NCBI RefSeq assembly: GCF_029784165.1
Contig: NC_073695.1
Span: 91,581,902 to 91,645,901 of the forward strand
Direction: 5' to 3'
Length of the DNA stretch: 64,000 nucleotides
Source of the DNA: Wyeomyia smithii
Taxonomy: Eukaryota; Arthropoda; Insecta; Diptera; Culicidae
The position numbers were made by a program, and so were the translations under genes. This document shows positions 23,492-34,660 of the stretch, one piece after another (the first letter of the stretch is position 1; every line of letters begins with the position of its first letter). The notes beneath the pieces were generated by a model that searched no databases, was not told the DNA's origin, and saw only the letters and a program-made list of their open reading frames with translations.

Positions 23492-24384
23492 TACAATATG
23501 AATAACTTCATTGACTTTTGTCCTGGGAAAACATTAGTAGAAAACCGTAATAAGAATTATAATTATTATGTACCATTTCGTTCCTTGGAATGTCCTATAT
23601 CCAATAATGCACAGCTCTTTAATGTAAGTCCACTTCCAGGGAATCAACAGACGTTGGAAAAAGTGACAGTCAGTATTGAGACGGTTTGTCTATCTATCTC
23701 TTAGCGATTACCTTGAAGTGTTCGAAGTTTGAATCAAAGCCGATCGTTGAATTCTCGTTATTTTTATATACAAAACTTGTTAATATCTATGTAAATAGCA
23801 CTTAATTGCAACAAGAACAAAATAAATAACATGCTAAACCTTTATGATCGATGAGAAAATTTATTTTTCGTTACATTTTTCAGTGCAAGAAATTGCATCA
23901 TGGCTTATGTGTTAGAAATTTGATGCAGTACGGCACTTTCTTATTTTGCCATCAGTTTATTTTTGACAGTTCTTTTATTTCTCACAGACAGCTGTTAACA
24001 TTTACTATATAGTGCTGCCAAATATGTTACGATCGTGCTTCATGAGAATAAAAATGCAGTTTGCCGTTATGAGAGCACCTTTTTTGTACCAATCAGAAAG
24101 CCGTTATATAGGCTAACGTAACCAAATTGCATCATTTTCAAATGGCTGTAACTTTTTACTCTTTGGGTTTTTTTTCTATTGCACATTTGGGTGAAATTTG
24201 TTCAATGTGTATTGTTGACACGGTGTAAGTTGCACTCAGCTGCTAGTGCAATCGTTGCGAAGGTGGAGTCGGAAGAAATGAAGAGGCGTAAATAAATTTT
24301 ACGCACATACCTCTAAAATCCGAATCTTTTTCATCGTGCAATCAGCAGGAAACTGGGAATGGTTAATCTACGATAACTCGCGTT
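23492..24384. other. intergenic DNA, no gene recognised
   Basis: No coding or repeat signal was seen. Confidence 0.35.
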
Positions 24385-24426
24385 TCAAATCGGTACAACG
24401 ACCGGAAAAAAAGGTCCATATAAGCA

Positions 24427-24455
24427 CTGATGATGACACCAAATCGGTGTCGAAA
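24427..24455 (+). ncRNA. hammerhead-ribozyme-like core motif
   Basis: CTGATGA (24427-24433), one base, stem GACACC (24435-24440), loop AAATC, stem GGTGTC (24446-24451), then GAAA (24452-24455). Both invariant boxes of the hammerhead core are exact and joined by a perfect 6-bp stem II. One extra T sits before the stem. Stems I and III and the cleavage triplet are not clear to me, so this may be a Penelope-type remnant or chance. Confidence 0.4.
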
Positions 24456-24484
24456 TACGTATTTGCATAGTGACAAGTGTTTCT

Positions 24485-24700
24485 CTTGAAAGTGAAGTGA
24501 TAGAAATAAAAAGTGAAGTAATTCAAAAGCGTAAATTTAAGAAAAAAAGTGGCCAAAATAGATCTCCGTATAGTGTAAAGGATCACAAGTGGGTAGTTCA
24601 AGCTTTTAAGGAGAATCCAAACACTAAAGTTTGAGATGTGGCTAAAAAACACACCCAGATGTTGACGATAATAGGTCGAGCCTGACGATAATAAAGCTGA
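24485..24700 (+). pseudogene. possible N-terminal transposase relic
   Basis: The plus strand reads KRKFKKKSGQNRSPYS then VKDHKWVVQAFKENPNTKV, a stop, and DVAKKH. The pattern (K.WVVQAFK.NP...V.DVAKK) looks like the first helix-turn-helix of a Tc1/mariner transposase. Nothing of the catalytic core follows. I am not sure of the family. Confidence 0.3.
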
Positions 24701-24837
24701 TGTCCTACTTTGCTTGTATATATTAATTATTAAATGAAAACACTCGCAAACTAGTCTACTTAACATCCGAAAAAGAACTCCATTCATTGTGATGATGTGA
24801 TTATTGTTTGGTTTGAGAGAAGGAGGACAGGATTCAA

Positions 24838-25232
24838 ATGGTTAGTTGACAACCTGGAAGGCTCCAGTCCTCACAGGTTCCTATCTCAAATTTCCCCGAA
24901 TCATACGATCAGGGGCGGACTAAGGCAAAGGTGAAGCAGGCGATCGCCTGTTCGTCAATCATCGAAAGACGATAAATGAGTGAGCGAAAAATTTGAAAAA
25001 ATAAAACTCGAATGATAATAATAATTTGAATGTTCGGCAGGTTATCAACTTTTCAAGGACTGCCTGGCAGTGCCTACTTCTTCAAAAACCCATAACATAA
25101 ACTTAACAATGATGAGCAGGCGGGCGCCAAATCAATTTTCGCCTACAGCTCGAATTACCCTTCGTCCGCCCCTTCATACGATCAATCAATAGACTACCAG
25201 CTGAAACAAGGACACAACCGGTTTTCTTGACA
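24838..25232 (+). mobile_element. RTE 5' leader fragment split by a hAT MITE
   Basis: 24838-24909 and 25175-25232 together match the leader unit at 25631-25760 (GTTGACAACCTGGAAG, CTCACA.GTTCCTATCTCA, GA.TCATA, AGACT.CC.G.TG.AACA.GGA). They are separated by the MITE at 24910-25174. This is a remnant of a leader unit upstream of copy C. Confidence 0.6.
24910..25174. mobile_element. hAT-type MITE with 8-bp target duplication
   Basis: The ends are CAGGGGCGGACTAAGG and, inverted from the right, AAGGGGCGGACGAAGG. The flanking 8-bp direct repeat CATACGAT (24902-24909 and 25175-25182) has the length made by hAT transposases. The interior is non-coding. Confidence 0.8.
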
Positions 25233-25374
25233 AGTATGTTTAGAGTTTTCCTACAATTATATTCCCTTAACTGCGGAAGCATTATCTTTTAATAAAATGA
25301 AATTTCAAAAAGTTTATCTAATAGTGTTGAGATATCACTGTTTGTGGCAGAACACACAATATAAATTCTGAATA

Positions 25375-26110
25375 AAATTCTGGCGCGTTAACCATATCTC
25401 GACGATAGAGGAAATGCCTCGCCAACCCGAGCATCTGTTCACCAATGTAGTGCGGCTAAAAACAGCGTCTGTTCTCCTTGTTAGGGGCTACTGATCAGTG
25501 TCCTGGTGCCAGCGAGGGACTCTAAATAGTGCTGTCACAATGGTCTTCGGGACGACAAGACTGGGGTTGGTGCAGGTCTTACAAGCCAACCGTAAAACAA
25601 TCAGTACAGGTAGCAAGTAGGGCAACAAATGGTGAGTTGACAACCTGGAAGAAGCGTCAAACATACCTTCGGCCCTCACAAGTTCCTATCTCACACCTCC
25701 GCGAGTCATATGATTACACTAGACTGCCGGTTGGAACATGGATACAACTGGTTGGTGTTGCCTGGGCAATGTTGTCATCCGACACTAGCTAAGTGAGAAG
25801 GTGCGACGCGATCATTGGCGCGTAAACCATATTCCGGCGGTAGGGGAAATGCTTCGCCAACCTGAGCGTCTATTCACCAAGATGGTGCGGCTCAAAACAG
25901 CGTCTGATCTCCATGTTAGGAGCGGCTGATCAACGTCCTGGTGGCAGCGTGGGGCTCTAAACAGAGCTGACACGATGGTCCCCCGGCGAGACAGGGGGTT
26001 GGGGAAGGCCCAACAAGCCGCCCCGGAAAACAACATGTTACAAACAACGTAAGAGATAATACGGATCGGAACAATCGGCAGAGACCTAGGCAACGAAATA
26101 AGGACTACGA
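25375..26110 (+). repeat. RTE copy C 5' leader with a tandem duplication of about 435 bp
   Basis: The phrase GGCGCGT(T/A)AACCATAT starting near 25382 recurs near 25818, and both are followed by GAAATGC.TCGCCAACC.GAGC, AACAGCGTCTG.TCTCC and a GTCCTGGTG.CAGCG block. The duplicated leader probably carries the internal promoter, as tandem 5' monomers do in some non-LTR families; that is inference. The end of the second unit is shared with copy B (11.9 kb) and copy D (28.26 kb). Confidence 0.65.
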
Positions 26111-28250
26111 TTGGAAACTTGGGACCTGGAACTGCAATACGCGCAGCAGCTGGAGGCAGTGCTACCCACGGAAGAGCAGCTTGGCGCAGCTACCCTTGAA
26201 GATGGCTGGAGGAGCATCCGATCCGCCATATGTAGCACTGCTGTAGTGCTACTAGGTACAAGGGCCCCGAATCATAGAAATGACCGGTTTGACGGCGAAT
26301 GCAAACGGTTAGTCGAGGAGAAGAATGCAGCACGGGCGAGAATGCTGCAACACCGCACGAGAGCGAACGTGGAACGATACCGACAGGCACGGAACAGCCA
26401 AAACTCAGTCCTCCGAAGGAAGAAGCGCCAGCAAGAGGATCGAGATCGCGTAGCGATGGAAGAGCTGTACCAAGCTAACGACACTCGAAAGTTCTACGAG
26501 AAGCTGAACAGCTCCCGTAAAGGCTTCGTGCCGCAAGCCGATATGTGCAGGAGCTTGGACGGCAACCTCCTTACTGACGAGTGTGAGGTGATCGAAAGGT
26601 GGAGGCAGCACTTCGACGAGCATCTCAACGGCGACGCAGTAGAGCACGAGGACGGTATGGCAACTGATCTTGGTGAACGAGCAGAAGACATCAGAATTCC
26701 AGCCCCCGATCTTCTGGAGGTGGAGGAGGAGATTGGTCGGCTGAAAAACAACAAAGCTGCTGGAGTGGACCAACTTCCCAGCGAGCTATTGAAATACGGT
26801 GGAGAAACACTGGCTAGAGCCGTGCATTGTCAAGGTTTGTGAGGAAGAACGAGTACCGGAGAAGTGGATGGAGGGTATTGTGTGTCCCATCTACAAAAAG
26901 GGCGATAAACTGGAGTGCTGCAATTACCGGGCAATCACTCTGTTGAACGCCGCCTACAAGGTACTCTCCCAAATACTTTGCCGTCGACTATCGCCATTTG
27001 CGAAGCAGTTCGTGGGGCATTACCAGGCGGGATTTATGGGTGCCCGCGCCACCACGGATCAGATATTCGCGGTTCGGCAGGTTATGCAGAAATGCCGCGA
27101 ATATAACGTGCCCACACATCATTTGTTCATCGATTTCAAATCGGCGTACGACACAATCGATCGGGACAAGCTATGGCAAATTATGCACGACTACGGTTTT
27201 CCGGACAAACTGACGCGGTTGGTCAAAGCGACGATGGATCGAGTGATGTGTGTAGTTCGTGTTTCGGGGGCACTATCGAGCCCCTTCGAAACCCGAAGAG
27301 GGCTGAGGCAAGGTGATGGTCTTTCGTGCCTACTGTTCAACATTGTCCTGGAAGGAGTCATTAGAAGAGCGGGGATTAACACGAGTGGCACGATTTTCCA
27401 AAAGTCGGTTCGACTGTTTGGTTTCGCCGACGATATTGACATTGTGGCTCGGACCTTTGTGAAGATGGCGGATACGTACATCGGACTAAAGGCTGAAGCC
27501 AAACGGATTGGACTGGTCATCAATGCATCGAAGACGAAGAACATGAAAGGAAGGGGTTCACGTGAAGACAGTAACAGTATCAGTAACCTCCCACCTCGAG
27601 TTCAAATTGGTGGTGATGAAATCGAGGTGGTCGATGAGCTCGTGTATCTGGGCTCACTGGTAACTGCCGACAACGATACCAGCAGAGAAATTCAACGGCG
27701 CATTATGGCAGGAAATCGTGCATACTTTGGTCTCCGGAGGACGCTTCGATCGAGTAGAATTCGCCGCCGCACCAAGTTAACCATCTACAAGACGCTGATC
27801 AGACCGGTAGTCCTCTACGGGCATGAGACATGGACAATGCTTGTGGAGGACCAACGCGCCCTTGCGGTGTTCGAGCGGAAGGTACTCCGTACCATCTTCG
27901 GTGGACTGCAGATGGAAAACGGAGTGTGGAGAAGGCGAATGAACCACGAACTGCAGGAGCTGCTAGGGGAGCCATCTATCGTCCACACCGCTAAGATAGG
28001 CAGGCTGCGGTGGGCTGGGCATGTTGTAAGGATGTCAGACGACAGCCCGGTAAAGATGGTTCTTGAAACCAATCCGTCAGGGACGAGACGGAGAGGTGCA
28101 CAGCGGGCAAGGTGGATCGATCAGGTGGAAGACGACCTGCGGACCCTACGCAGACTGCAGAGCTGGCGAACTGCAGCCATGGACCGAGTGGAATGGAGAC
28201 GACTCTTACGTACAGCAAAGGCCACACCACGGCTTGGGACTGTTTGGTAA
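26111..28250 (+). pseudogene. RTE/JAM-like ORF: linker and reverse transcriptase, endonuclease deleted (copy C)
   Basis: Two overlapping frames (26111-26842, 243 aa; 26799-28250, 483 aa) are one ORF broken by a small deletion near 26830. The first starts METWDLELQYAQQLEAVLP: the opening of the endonuclease (GTWN-type) is fused straight to the linker before RT, so nearly the whole AP-endonuclease is missing. The second has RT motif A HHLFIDFKSAYDTIDR, motif B GLRQGDGLSCLLFNIVLEG, motif C FGFADDIDIVA, LGSLVTADN, and the RTE-type tail RLRWAGHVVRMSDDSPVK and RRRGAQRARW. The RT part is well preserved, making this a fairly young insertion. Confidence 0.82.
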
Positions 28251-28256
28251 GGTAAG
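28251..28256 (+). repeat. 3' terminal AAGGT repeat of RTE copy C
   Basis: The element ends in GGTAAGGTAAGGTAA (about 28246-28260) just after the stop. Copies A (3288) and E (30636) end in the same short repeat. RTE elements characteristically end in short tandem repeats rather than poly(A). Confidence 0.65.
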
Positions 28257-28440
28257 GTAACGGGTTGCAAGTCAGACTGGAACGATCGGCATTGACCTAG
28301 GCAACGAAAACGGGCTAACTATTGGAAATCCGGATCATGGAACTGCAAGTCTTTAATTTTTTTGGGAAGTACCCGCATTTTTTTCGACTTAATGGGGATG
28401 CGCAAGTTCGACATTGTAGCGTTGCAGGAGCTAAGCTAGA
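28257..28440 (+). mobile_element. second RTE 5' fragment in tandem (copy D)
   Basis: Directly after copy C's 3' repeat comes leader sequence again (AACGATCGGCATTGACCTAGG, compare 26069), followed by the start of the AP-endonuclease: GSWNCKSLIFLGS...MRKFDIVALQEL. Copy C lacks this part. The fragment stops at about 28440. Head-to-tail placement suggests tandem insertion or recombination between leaders. Confidence 0.65.
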
Positions 28441-28463
28441 AGGGAGTATCGGTACATACTTAC

Positions 28464-29070
28464 TGGTGTTTATTATAGGAGTCACTTCACGGTGAACTTC
28501 ATTCATTGAGACCTATTCCCGATTTCACCTCAAGTGAGGTGACAAAAATTACCTCCGTAAAGTGAGATTGACAGTGAAGTGAAATTGTGAGTAGGACAAG
28601 TGAATTGAGAATGTTTCCCAGCTCGAAAATTTTTAAGTACCAGAACGCCGATTTTTTCCGTTTTTTGGATAACACCAAATCTTGACTTCAGTACCGAAAA
28701 TTTCATGAACTACTGTGCATTTTTTCCATCGGTCAAAAAGTTGAAACTTTGACCGCATTGAGGCACTGATCGAATCCTGATTCGTCTCGTTACTGGAAAA
28801 TAAGTCCAATATTTGTTATTAGATCACAAATCATCAATTTTCAAGACTTATACCATCTTCGTGGAATCATTTCACCGTTCAAAATACTCGTGAAATAATT
28901 CCACGCGAAACGTCGCTTTTTCCGTTTCTACTTCAGTAATATGACACTCATAACAACCCAGATTTCAAGGCAGATGTCACTTTGTTTTTCTCACTTACGT
29001 GGGTCCCGTTATAGGACTTTATTCCATTCACTCTGATTTTACCGTGAAGTGACTCTAGTTATAAGCACCA
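28464..29070. mobile_element. MITE of about 607 bp, ends around GAGTCACTTCACGGT
   Basis: The left end contains AGGAGTCACTTCACGGT (28477-28493). The right end has ACCGTGAAGTGACTC (29041-29055), then AGTTATAAGCACCA, mirroring TGGTGTTTATTATA at 28464. The interior repeats TTTTTCCGTTT and GTGAAATTATTCCAC-type phrases. No convincing target duplication was found. Non-coding. It cuts the endonuclease fragment of copy D. Confidence 0.65.
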
Positions 29071-29510
29071 CTGCCTCGTTGTGAAAGACGAGACATATTT
29101 AAAAGCAGACGGCTGTTATCTACTCAAGGTTAGATCATGACATCTCTAGCCCTGAGGAATATTTGTGCATAGTGAATAGGGTGGGGAAAATGATCGATTT
29201 TCCAGAACCAAGTTTTTTTGGTTCCTTTTAGGGTTCCAAACTATCCTAAACTTACCTGAAGTCGATTGGTTTTGTCTCCGCTTGGCGCATTGCATTTCAA
29301 ATTTGTATGAAAATTTATATGGGAAAACCTACTTTTTTGCATTTACCTTTCTAGAGAGCTCAATAATGCTCTAATAATGCACTACATTATGTTGAAGTAT
29401 AGTATCTTAGATGCCCAACAACTTTGCAGAAGACACTGAAGAGCTAGAATGTCCCTAAAAAGAGCTATAGTTGTTTAAAGTTGAGTATGTCGATTTAAAT
29501 GCAGAAAATC

Positions 29511-30368
29511 TTTTTTTTTTTTCTTCACCTATCGTTTATTTGACACGGCACAAATACAATTTAATGTTCAACGGCGCCAATTATATCTGATGACTTAAAA
29601 TCTTTAAGCAAATTTTTTATCCTCGCTGCCGACTACGAGCTGAAATTAAGTCTATCTTAAAACTAGCATATATTTTTCAATTAATGTTTTGTAGTTGAAT
29701 GGTCGTCTGATGATCGTCGAATGGTCATGAATATGCAGCATGTATGGATTTGTTCTGCTAAGCCACGATGTTATGAGCTGGGACAGGGGCTTGTAATCCT
29801 CGGGTCCTGGAAGTATTGTGCGGGGTTCAGTTGCTGGTTATGTTTCGTTGTTGTTGTTCGCTGTTGTTCAAGCCAAGATATCACGAAAGGCCTCGGGTTC
29901 TCAGGTCCTGGCGGATTCGTGTGGGGTTCAGTTGATGATTCCAAAATCGAGGTCTATGACGTGTTCTTGCCGTTTTGTTGAATGTGGATGGAAAGGAATG
30001 GGACTAGACTGGGGCGTGGATGGATTTCAGGAAAATGTATATAAGGGACATGTAGGGTAGGTCACGACTCGCCAAGACATCACGAACAGGAACAGCTGGT
30101 CCTCTACCCTCGGCCCGGAGGGAAGTTATTAATTTAGACCTGGCGTCACGGTGTACAGGGCATGACCAAACAACGTGCTCTATGTCGTGATAACCTTCAC
30201 CACAGGCACAGATACCACTTTCCCTGAGCCCAACACGACGGAGATGCGTATCAAATCTATAGTGATTGGACATAAGCCGCGACATCACGCAAATGAAATC
30301 TCGACCTACATCCAACCCCTTGAACCACGGGCTCGTCGATACCTTGGGGATAATGGAATGTAACCACC
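29511..30368 (-). mobile_element. I/LOA-like retrotransposon, 5'-truncated insertion with 16-bp TSD
   Basis: A perfect 16-bp direct repeat AAATGCAGAAAATCTT bounds it (29497-29512 and 30369-30384). The 3' end lies at the low coordinate with a poly(A) tail, seen as a T-run at 29511-29522. The 5' end is cut inside ORF2. About 860 bp. All hallmarks of a target-primed insertion are present. It is the same family as 1-2740. Confidence 0.85.
30004..30368 (-). pseudogene. ORF2 C-terminal domain with Cys/His finger
   Basis: The element part of the frame starts at WWLHSIIPKVS next to the insertion edge, then GLDVGRDFICVMSRLMSNHY, LRRVGLRESGICACGEGYHD and IEHVVWSCPVHRDARSKL, ending at the stop at 30004. 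This Cys/His tail follows RNase H in I/LOA-type ORF2. The open frame continues upstream to an ATG at 30480, but that part (MLGPAECINWLL...) is host flank read through by chance. A useful reference for the broken copy at 1-712. Confidence 0.8.
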
Positions 30369-30635
30369 AAATGCAGAAAATCTTGTTTTCTGCCAACATT
30401 ACCAATGTACCGGCGTCAGTAGGATTCCCATCAGAAGTAACCTGTAGTAACCAGTTTATACACTCAGCTGGACCAAGCAAACAAATTTAGGTCAATATTC
30501 TAGGCGTAAATAGAATCTACAACGTGTTTCAGAGGTTACTTTTGATGGAAATTTGACTCACGCCGGTACACTGGCAGTGTTGGCAGAAAAAGTGATTTGC
30601 AACATAAATTTCGACATACTCAACTTTGAACAGCT

Positions 30636-31500
30636 TACTTACCTTACCAAACAGTCCCAAGCCGTGGTGTGGCCTTTGCTGTACGTAAGAGTCGTCTCCA
30701 TTCCACTCGGTCCACGGCTGCAGTTCGCCAGCTCTGCAGTCTGCGTAGGGTCCGCAGGTCGTCTTCCACCTGATCGATCCACCTTGCCCGCTGTGCACCT
30801 CTCCGTCTCGTCCCTGACGGATTGGTTTCAAGAACCATCTTTACCGGGCTGTCGTCTGACATCCTTACAACATCCCCAGCCCACCGCAACCTGCCTATCT
30901 TAGCGGTGTGAACGATAGATGGCTCCCCAAGCAGCTCCTGCAGTTCGTGGTTCATTCGCCTTCTCCACACTCCGTTTTCCATCTGCAGTCCACCGAAGAT
31001 GGTACGCAACACCTTCCGCTCGAAGACCGCAATCATAGTCCATGTCTCATGCCCGTAGAGGACTACCGGTCTGATCAGCGTCTTGTAGATGGTTAACTTG
31101 GTGCGGCGACGAATTCTACTCGATCGGAGCGTCCTCCGGAGACCAAAGTATGCACAATTTCCTGCCATAATGCGCCGTTGAATTTCTATGCTGGTATCGT
31201 TGTCGGCAGTTACCAGTGAGCCCAGATACACGAACTCATCAACCACCTCGATTTCATCACCACCAATTTGAACTCGAGGTGGGAGGTTAGCACTGTCCTC
31301 TCGTGAACCCCTTCCTTTCATGTACTTCGTCTTCGATGCATTGATGACCAGTCCAATCCGTTTGGCTTCAGCCTTTAGTCCGATGTACGTATCCGCCATC
31401 TTCACAAAGGTCCGAGCCACAATGTCAATATCGTCGGCAAAACCAAACAGTTGAACCGACTTTTGGAATATCGTGCCACTCGTGTTAATCCCCCGCTCTT
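30636..31500 (-). pseudogene. RTE-like reverse transcriptase, 5'-truncated insertion (copy E)
   Basis: Flanked by a 14-bp direct repeat AACTTTGAACAGCT (30622-30635 and 31501-31514). The minus strand reads AGINTSGTIFQKSV, LFGFADDIDIVARTF (motif C), LGSLVTADN, LIRPVVLYGHETWTM and the tail RLRWAGDVVRMSDDSPVK, RRRGAQRARW, ending in TTACC-type repeats at 30636-30652. It is close to copy C in sequence, with small deletions (for example after TWTM). It inserted into the foldback host. Confidence 0.85.
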
Positions 31501-31831
31501 AAACTTTGAACAGCTCTAGTATTTTTTTGGGACACCCTAGCTCTTCAGTGTCTTCGGCCAAGTTGTTAGGCATCAAAAAACCTACCATTTGAAGGTATGA
31601 AACCTATGGTTTGAGCCATTTTGAGCATTTTAGAATGGAAAATGCATAAAAGTTGGTTTTTCCATACAAATCTCCATATAATTTTAAAATGCAATGCGCC
31701 AAGCGGAGTCAAAACCAATCGACTTCCAATCAATTCAGAATTGCTTGGGGCCCCAAATAGAACAAAAAAAACTTGGTTCTGGCTTTCTGCTATCAAGTTT
31801 CGTTTTTTCCATATAACGATTCCCAGCCCTA

Positions 31832-32504
31832 ATAGTTATAGCCGAATCAAAAAAATTACAACTAGAAAAAATATAAAAACTGGCACATTTTCCAAGGAAT
31901 TTCTCTAATATAAAATCGATTTTTTTAAGAATCCTACATTCATACAATCGAAAGAAGTCTACTAAAAATTTGAAAAAAAAAGTTTTAAGGTTTTGAATGA
32001 GAACATTTGACTTGAACGCATTTAAGTCAATCCGTCTTTTGAATTTATTGTTCATGATTTTGTTTTTGTAATTTAAAGAAAATGTATGCCAAAGATGTAG
32101 TTTATGTCAATATATGCAATAAATGATTCATATGATTTTTTTCTAAGTAAAAAAAAAAACACCAAAAACGACCGTTCTTTGATGCTTCACAGTAGAAGCT
32201 TGCCTTATTGTTTTTTTAGAGACTAACGAAACACATTATCAAGGTAATTTCAAATTGCCACCTTTTCGAGATGCAGTTGATTTCGGATCTGTTTTTTTGT
32301 GTGAATATTATCATTGAAGAATCTATGATTATGTAATGTGGTGCATTATTGTTTTTATTTTTGTTTAAATTATATTTTTCGAAGAAATCTATCTAAAAAT
32401 TATAAAAACAATCCAGAAAAAAGGTTAATGAAATTGGCAGCTGAAAAATAATAAATCTCCGTGAATGTAAACATAACCGTAACTTCTGAATTATTGATCT
32501 AAGG
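31832..32504. other. AT-rich intergenic DNA, no gene seen
   Basis: No feature was recognised. Confidence 0.3.
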
Positions 32505-32860
32505 TGTCATCCACGAATTACGTAGCGACTTTTTTGGAGTTTGCGACCTTCTCTCTCGCATAATAAGGCTTTGTAGTATTTTTTATTACCCCTTTTTTCT
32601 ATACGACCAATGGTTGCTGCACTACAATAAGTTTGAAAAATTCCTCTTCCAGCGGAAAATACGCAGTTTGCTAAGTCAAATACGTGTGCAAAGTTTTATT
32701 CAAATCAAAAATGGTTGTTATTCGACGTCATTTGACATGGAAACGCTCTATAATTTTTTCGTAGGCAACATTTTCATAGAGTCAAAACTTTTGAGATATA
32801 ATTTTTCAAAGATTCCATTTACTAAAAGCATTCAAGAACGGAGAGGTTTTCGGTGAATTT
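32505..32860. repeat. dispersed repeat, copy also near 47.7 kb
   Basis: The stretch GTTTGAAAAATTCCTCTTCCAGCGGAAAA...AGTTTGCTAAG.CAAATACGTG.GCAAAGTTT.ATTCAAA at about 32628-32710 recurs in direct orientation at about 47705-47795. No coding capacity is visible. Confidence 0.5.
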
Positions 32861-33419
32861 AAAGATAGTATGAAAAAACTCAAAATATGATAGAAAACGA
32901 CATCATTTACAAATGCTAGCTCAACAAACTTCTCGCAGTGGCCTTCAATTCGCCTGACAACAACAAAAACTTGTGACATATCTAGTAGACGTTTCCGCTT
33001 CTTCTACATTTCAAGAACTGTGATGTACTACCTAATCGAAAAACAGCTTTTGTTTTCAATCAAAACACGCTCTACTGAAAGTTTTCCATATTTTTATCAG
33101 TGCATGTTATTGTAGTCAAACAAATAATGCTTTTGTCTCCGACACTGTATTATTCAACGATGGTTTTTAAGATATTATTAATCTTCAATGTGTTGATAGT
33201 TTCAAATATCTCTCTACTTTTTTGTAATCATCTTACATTGCAGTCTGTTAGAGACGAAAAATTTGTTCTCAGCAATAAAATGGCAGCTTGGGCAACAATT
33301 CTAACACCGGTGAAATACAATATCAACGAAAATCAAACTGTGCAGTGTTGTCCTTTGTGCATCAATGCAACGTTTTTCACCTCCCTAAAAGAACCCCCGA
33401 GGTGTCAGCCGACGGATTA

Positions 33420-33670
33420 TTCGCATAATCAGACCGGCTGATGTGGATCTGTAGTATGTTCCTGAAGCAGGGAATGCTTGATCATTGAGAGGGTCGTACG
33501 CAACTAACAATGGATGCAGCAGGGAATCTCAGCAGCGGACTACTGCCGGTATAATTCGTGTGTTACCCGTCAAGGTTGTGATTCCGATTCACGCGTGCGT
33601 GCTTAGTTTAAAGGGAAAATAAGAGCGAATAAAGTTTAGTTATAAATTTTTAACTGGATAACAAGGTAAA
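33420..33670 (+). repeat. possible solo LTR fragment
   Basis: Regulatory-looking block with GCAACTAACAATGGATGCAG, an AATAAA signal (GAGCGAATAAAGTTTAG near 33625) and an ending like TAACAAGGTAAACC. The arrangement recalls the 3' part of a mosquito BEL/Pao LTR. No second LTR or gag/pol was found, so this is tentative. Confidence 0.25.
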
Positions 33671-34292
33671 CCTTATAGTAAGGTACACACGATTCAAGCG
33701 TGAAAGCATCAACCAAGTAAAATCGCATATCACCTTTACCTACCCTCCAATGCACCTTAAGCAAATGAGATACAATTGCGGCATCCGTGTCGCTGTCCAC
33801 TGAAGTTGGAAGTTTGGTGATATGGTAGAAAACACACGTTCAGCTATGTAAGTTCTTTCTAATGTGGATTGAAAAATAGTTTCACAACTAAATAGCTTCA
33901 TATATGATTTATTTTTAGAATATAGCCTATTCGGAATATTGGTACGAAATATATATAGTTTTCTGAGTAAAATACTACTTTCTAACACTAGGTAATTATA
34001 TGCAATCTAACATTTTCCAAAAGGCATCTGAGTTTGCAATTGAAAATCATTGTCGAATCCAATACATATACCGTATGCTGAATTCGAAAACAATTTTCAC
34101 ATGTTTGTTATGACTGGTATGAGTTATATACTGATTCTTTCCGTTGAAAGAATCAGTTTAAAACTTATGAATATTTTAAAGTTTTCGTTTGCAAACAACA
34201 TCGCGATATTTGGATCTGATTTAATTCAAATCGTCATTAATTTGATAATGTTTACAAACAAACCTAGAGTGTTTTTCTAGTGTGACTAGCAG

Positions 34293-34298
34293 TTTATT
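34293..34298 (-). terminator. candidate polyadenylation signal for tap
   Basis: AATAAA on the minus strand, about 365 nt beyond the tap stop codon. Plausible distance, but unsupported beyond the hexamer. Confidence 0.3.
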
Positions 34299-34660
34299 TC
34301 AGTCCTCAAATTGAACAAATGATAGGTGAGATGACTATTAATAGAATTCTTACTTGTATGGAATTCGATTAGAAATGATCTCGCTTGCCTTATTTACCAA
34401 CACACAATATTTTACACTTTGTGAAGGCAATGTATTGCATTTAATAAATGCATCGTTCCTCACTCGGGATCCGCTGATCGATCTTGAATGAGAGACAATT
34501 GCACTTTTTGTTTGCGATTAGTTATAGAGTATAATTTACAGTATCAATTTCACTAGTTCATCTATATGAAAATTATCACCAGAATTTCCGTTAAACATAT
34601 GCAACTTGTTAACCTTACATGTAATGCTTTTCAAAAAAACCTGAATGTCAACAGTAAACA

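Larger units (their letters stand above)
29177..31831. mobile_element. foldback element hosting two retrotransposons
   Basis: Left arm: 29177-29510 plus 30369-about 30450. Right arm, inverted: about 30530-30635 plus 31515-31831. Shared phrases include GAAGTCGATTGGTTTTG..TCCGC (29259; inverse near 31710), CACTGAAGAGCTAG (29433; inverse near 31542) and TTGGCAGAAAA/TTTTCTGCCAAC. The ends are TAGGGTGGGGA and its approximate inverse at 31821-31831. Without the two insertions it would be about 0.9 kb. Non-coding. Confidence 0.7.

Noticed and set aside
30369..30480. N-terminal extension MLGPAECINWLL of the frame at 30004-30480
   Set aside because: It lies outside the target-site duplication and is foldback host DNA, not part of the retrotransposon protein.
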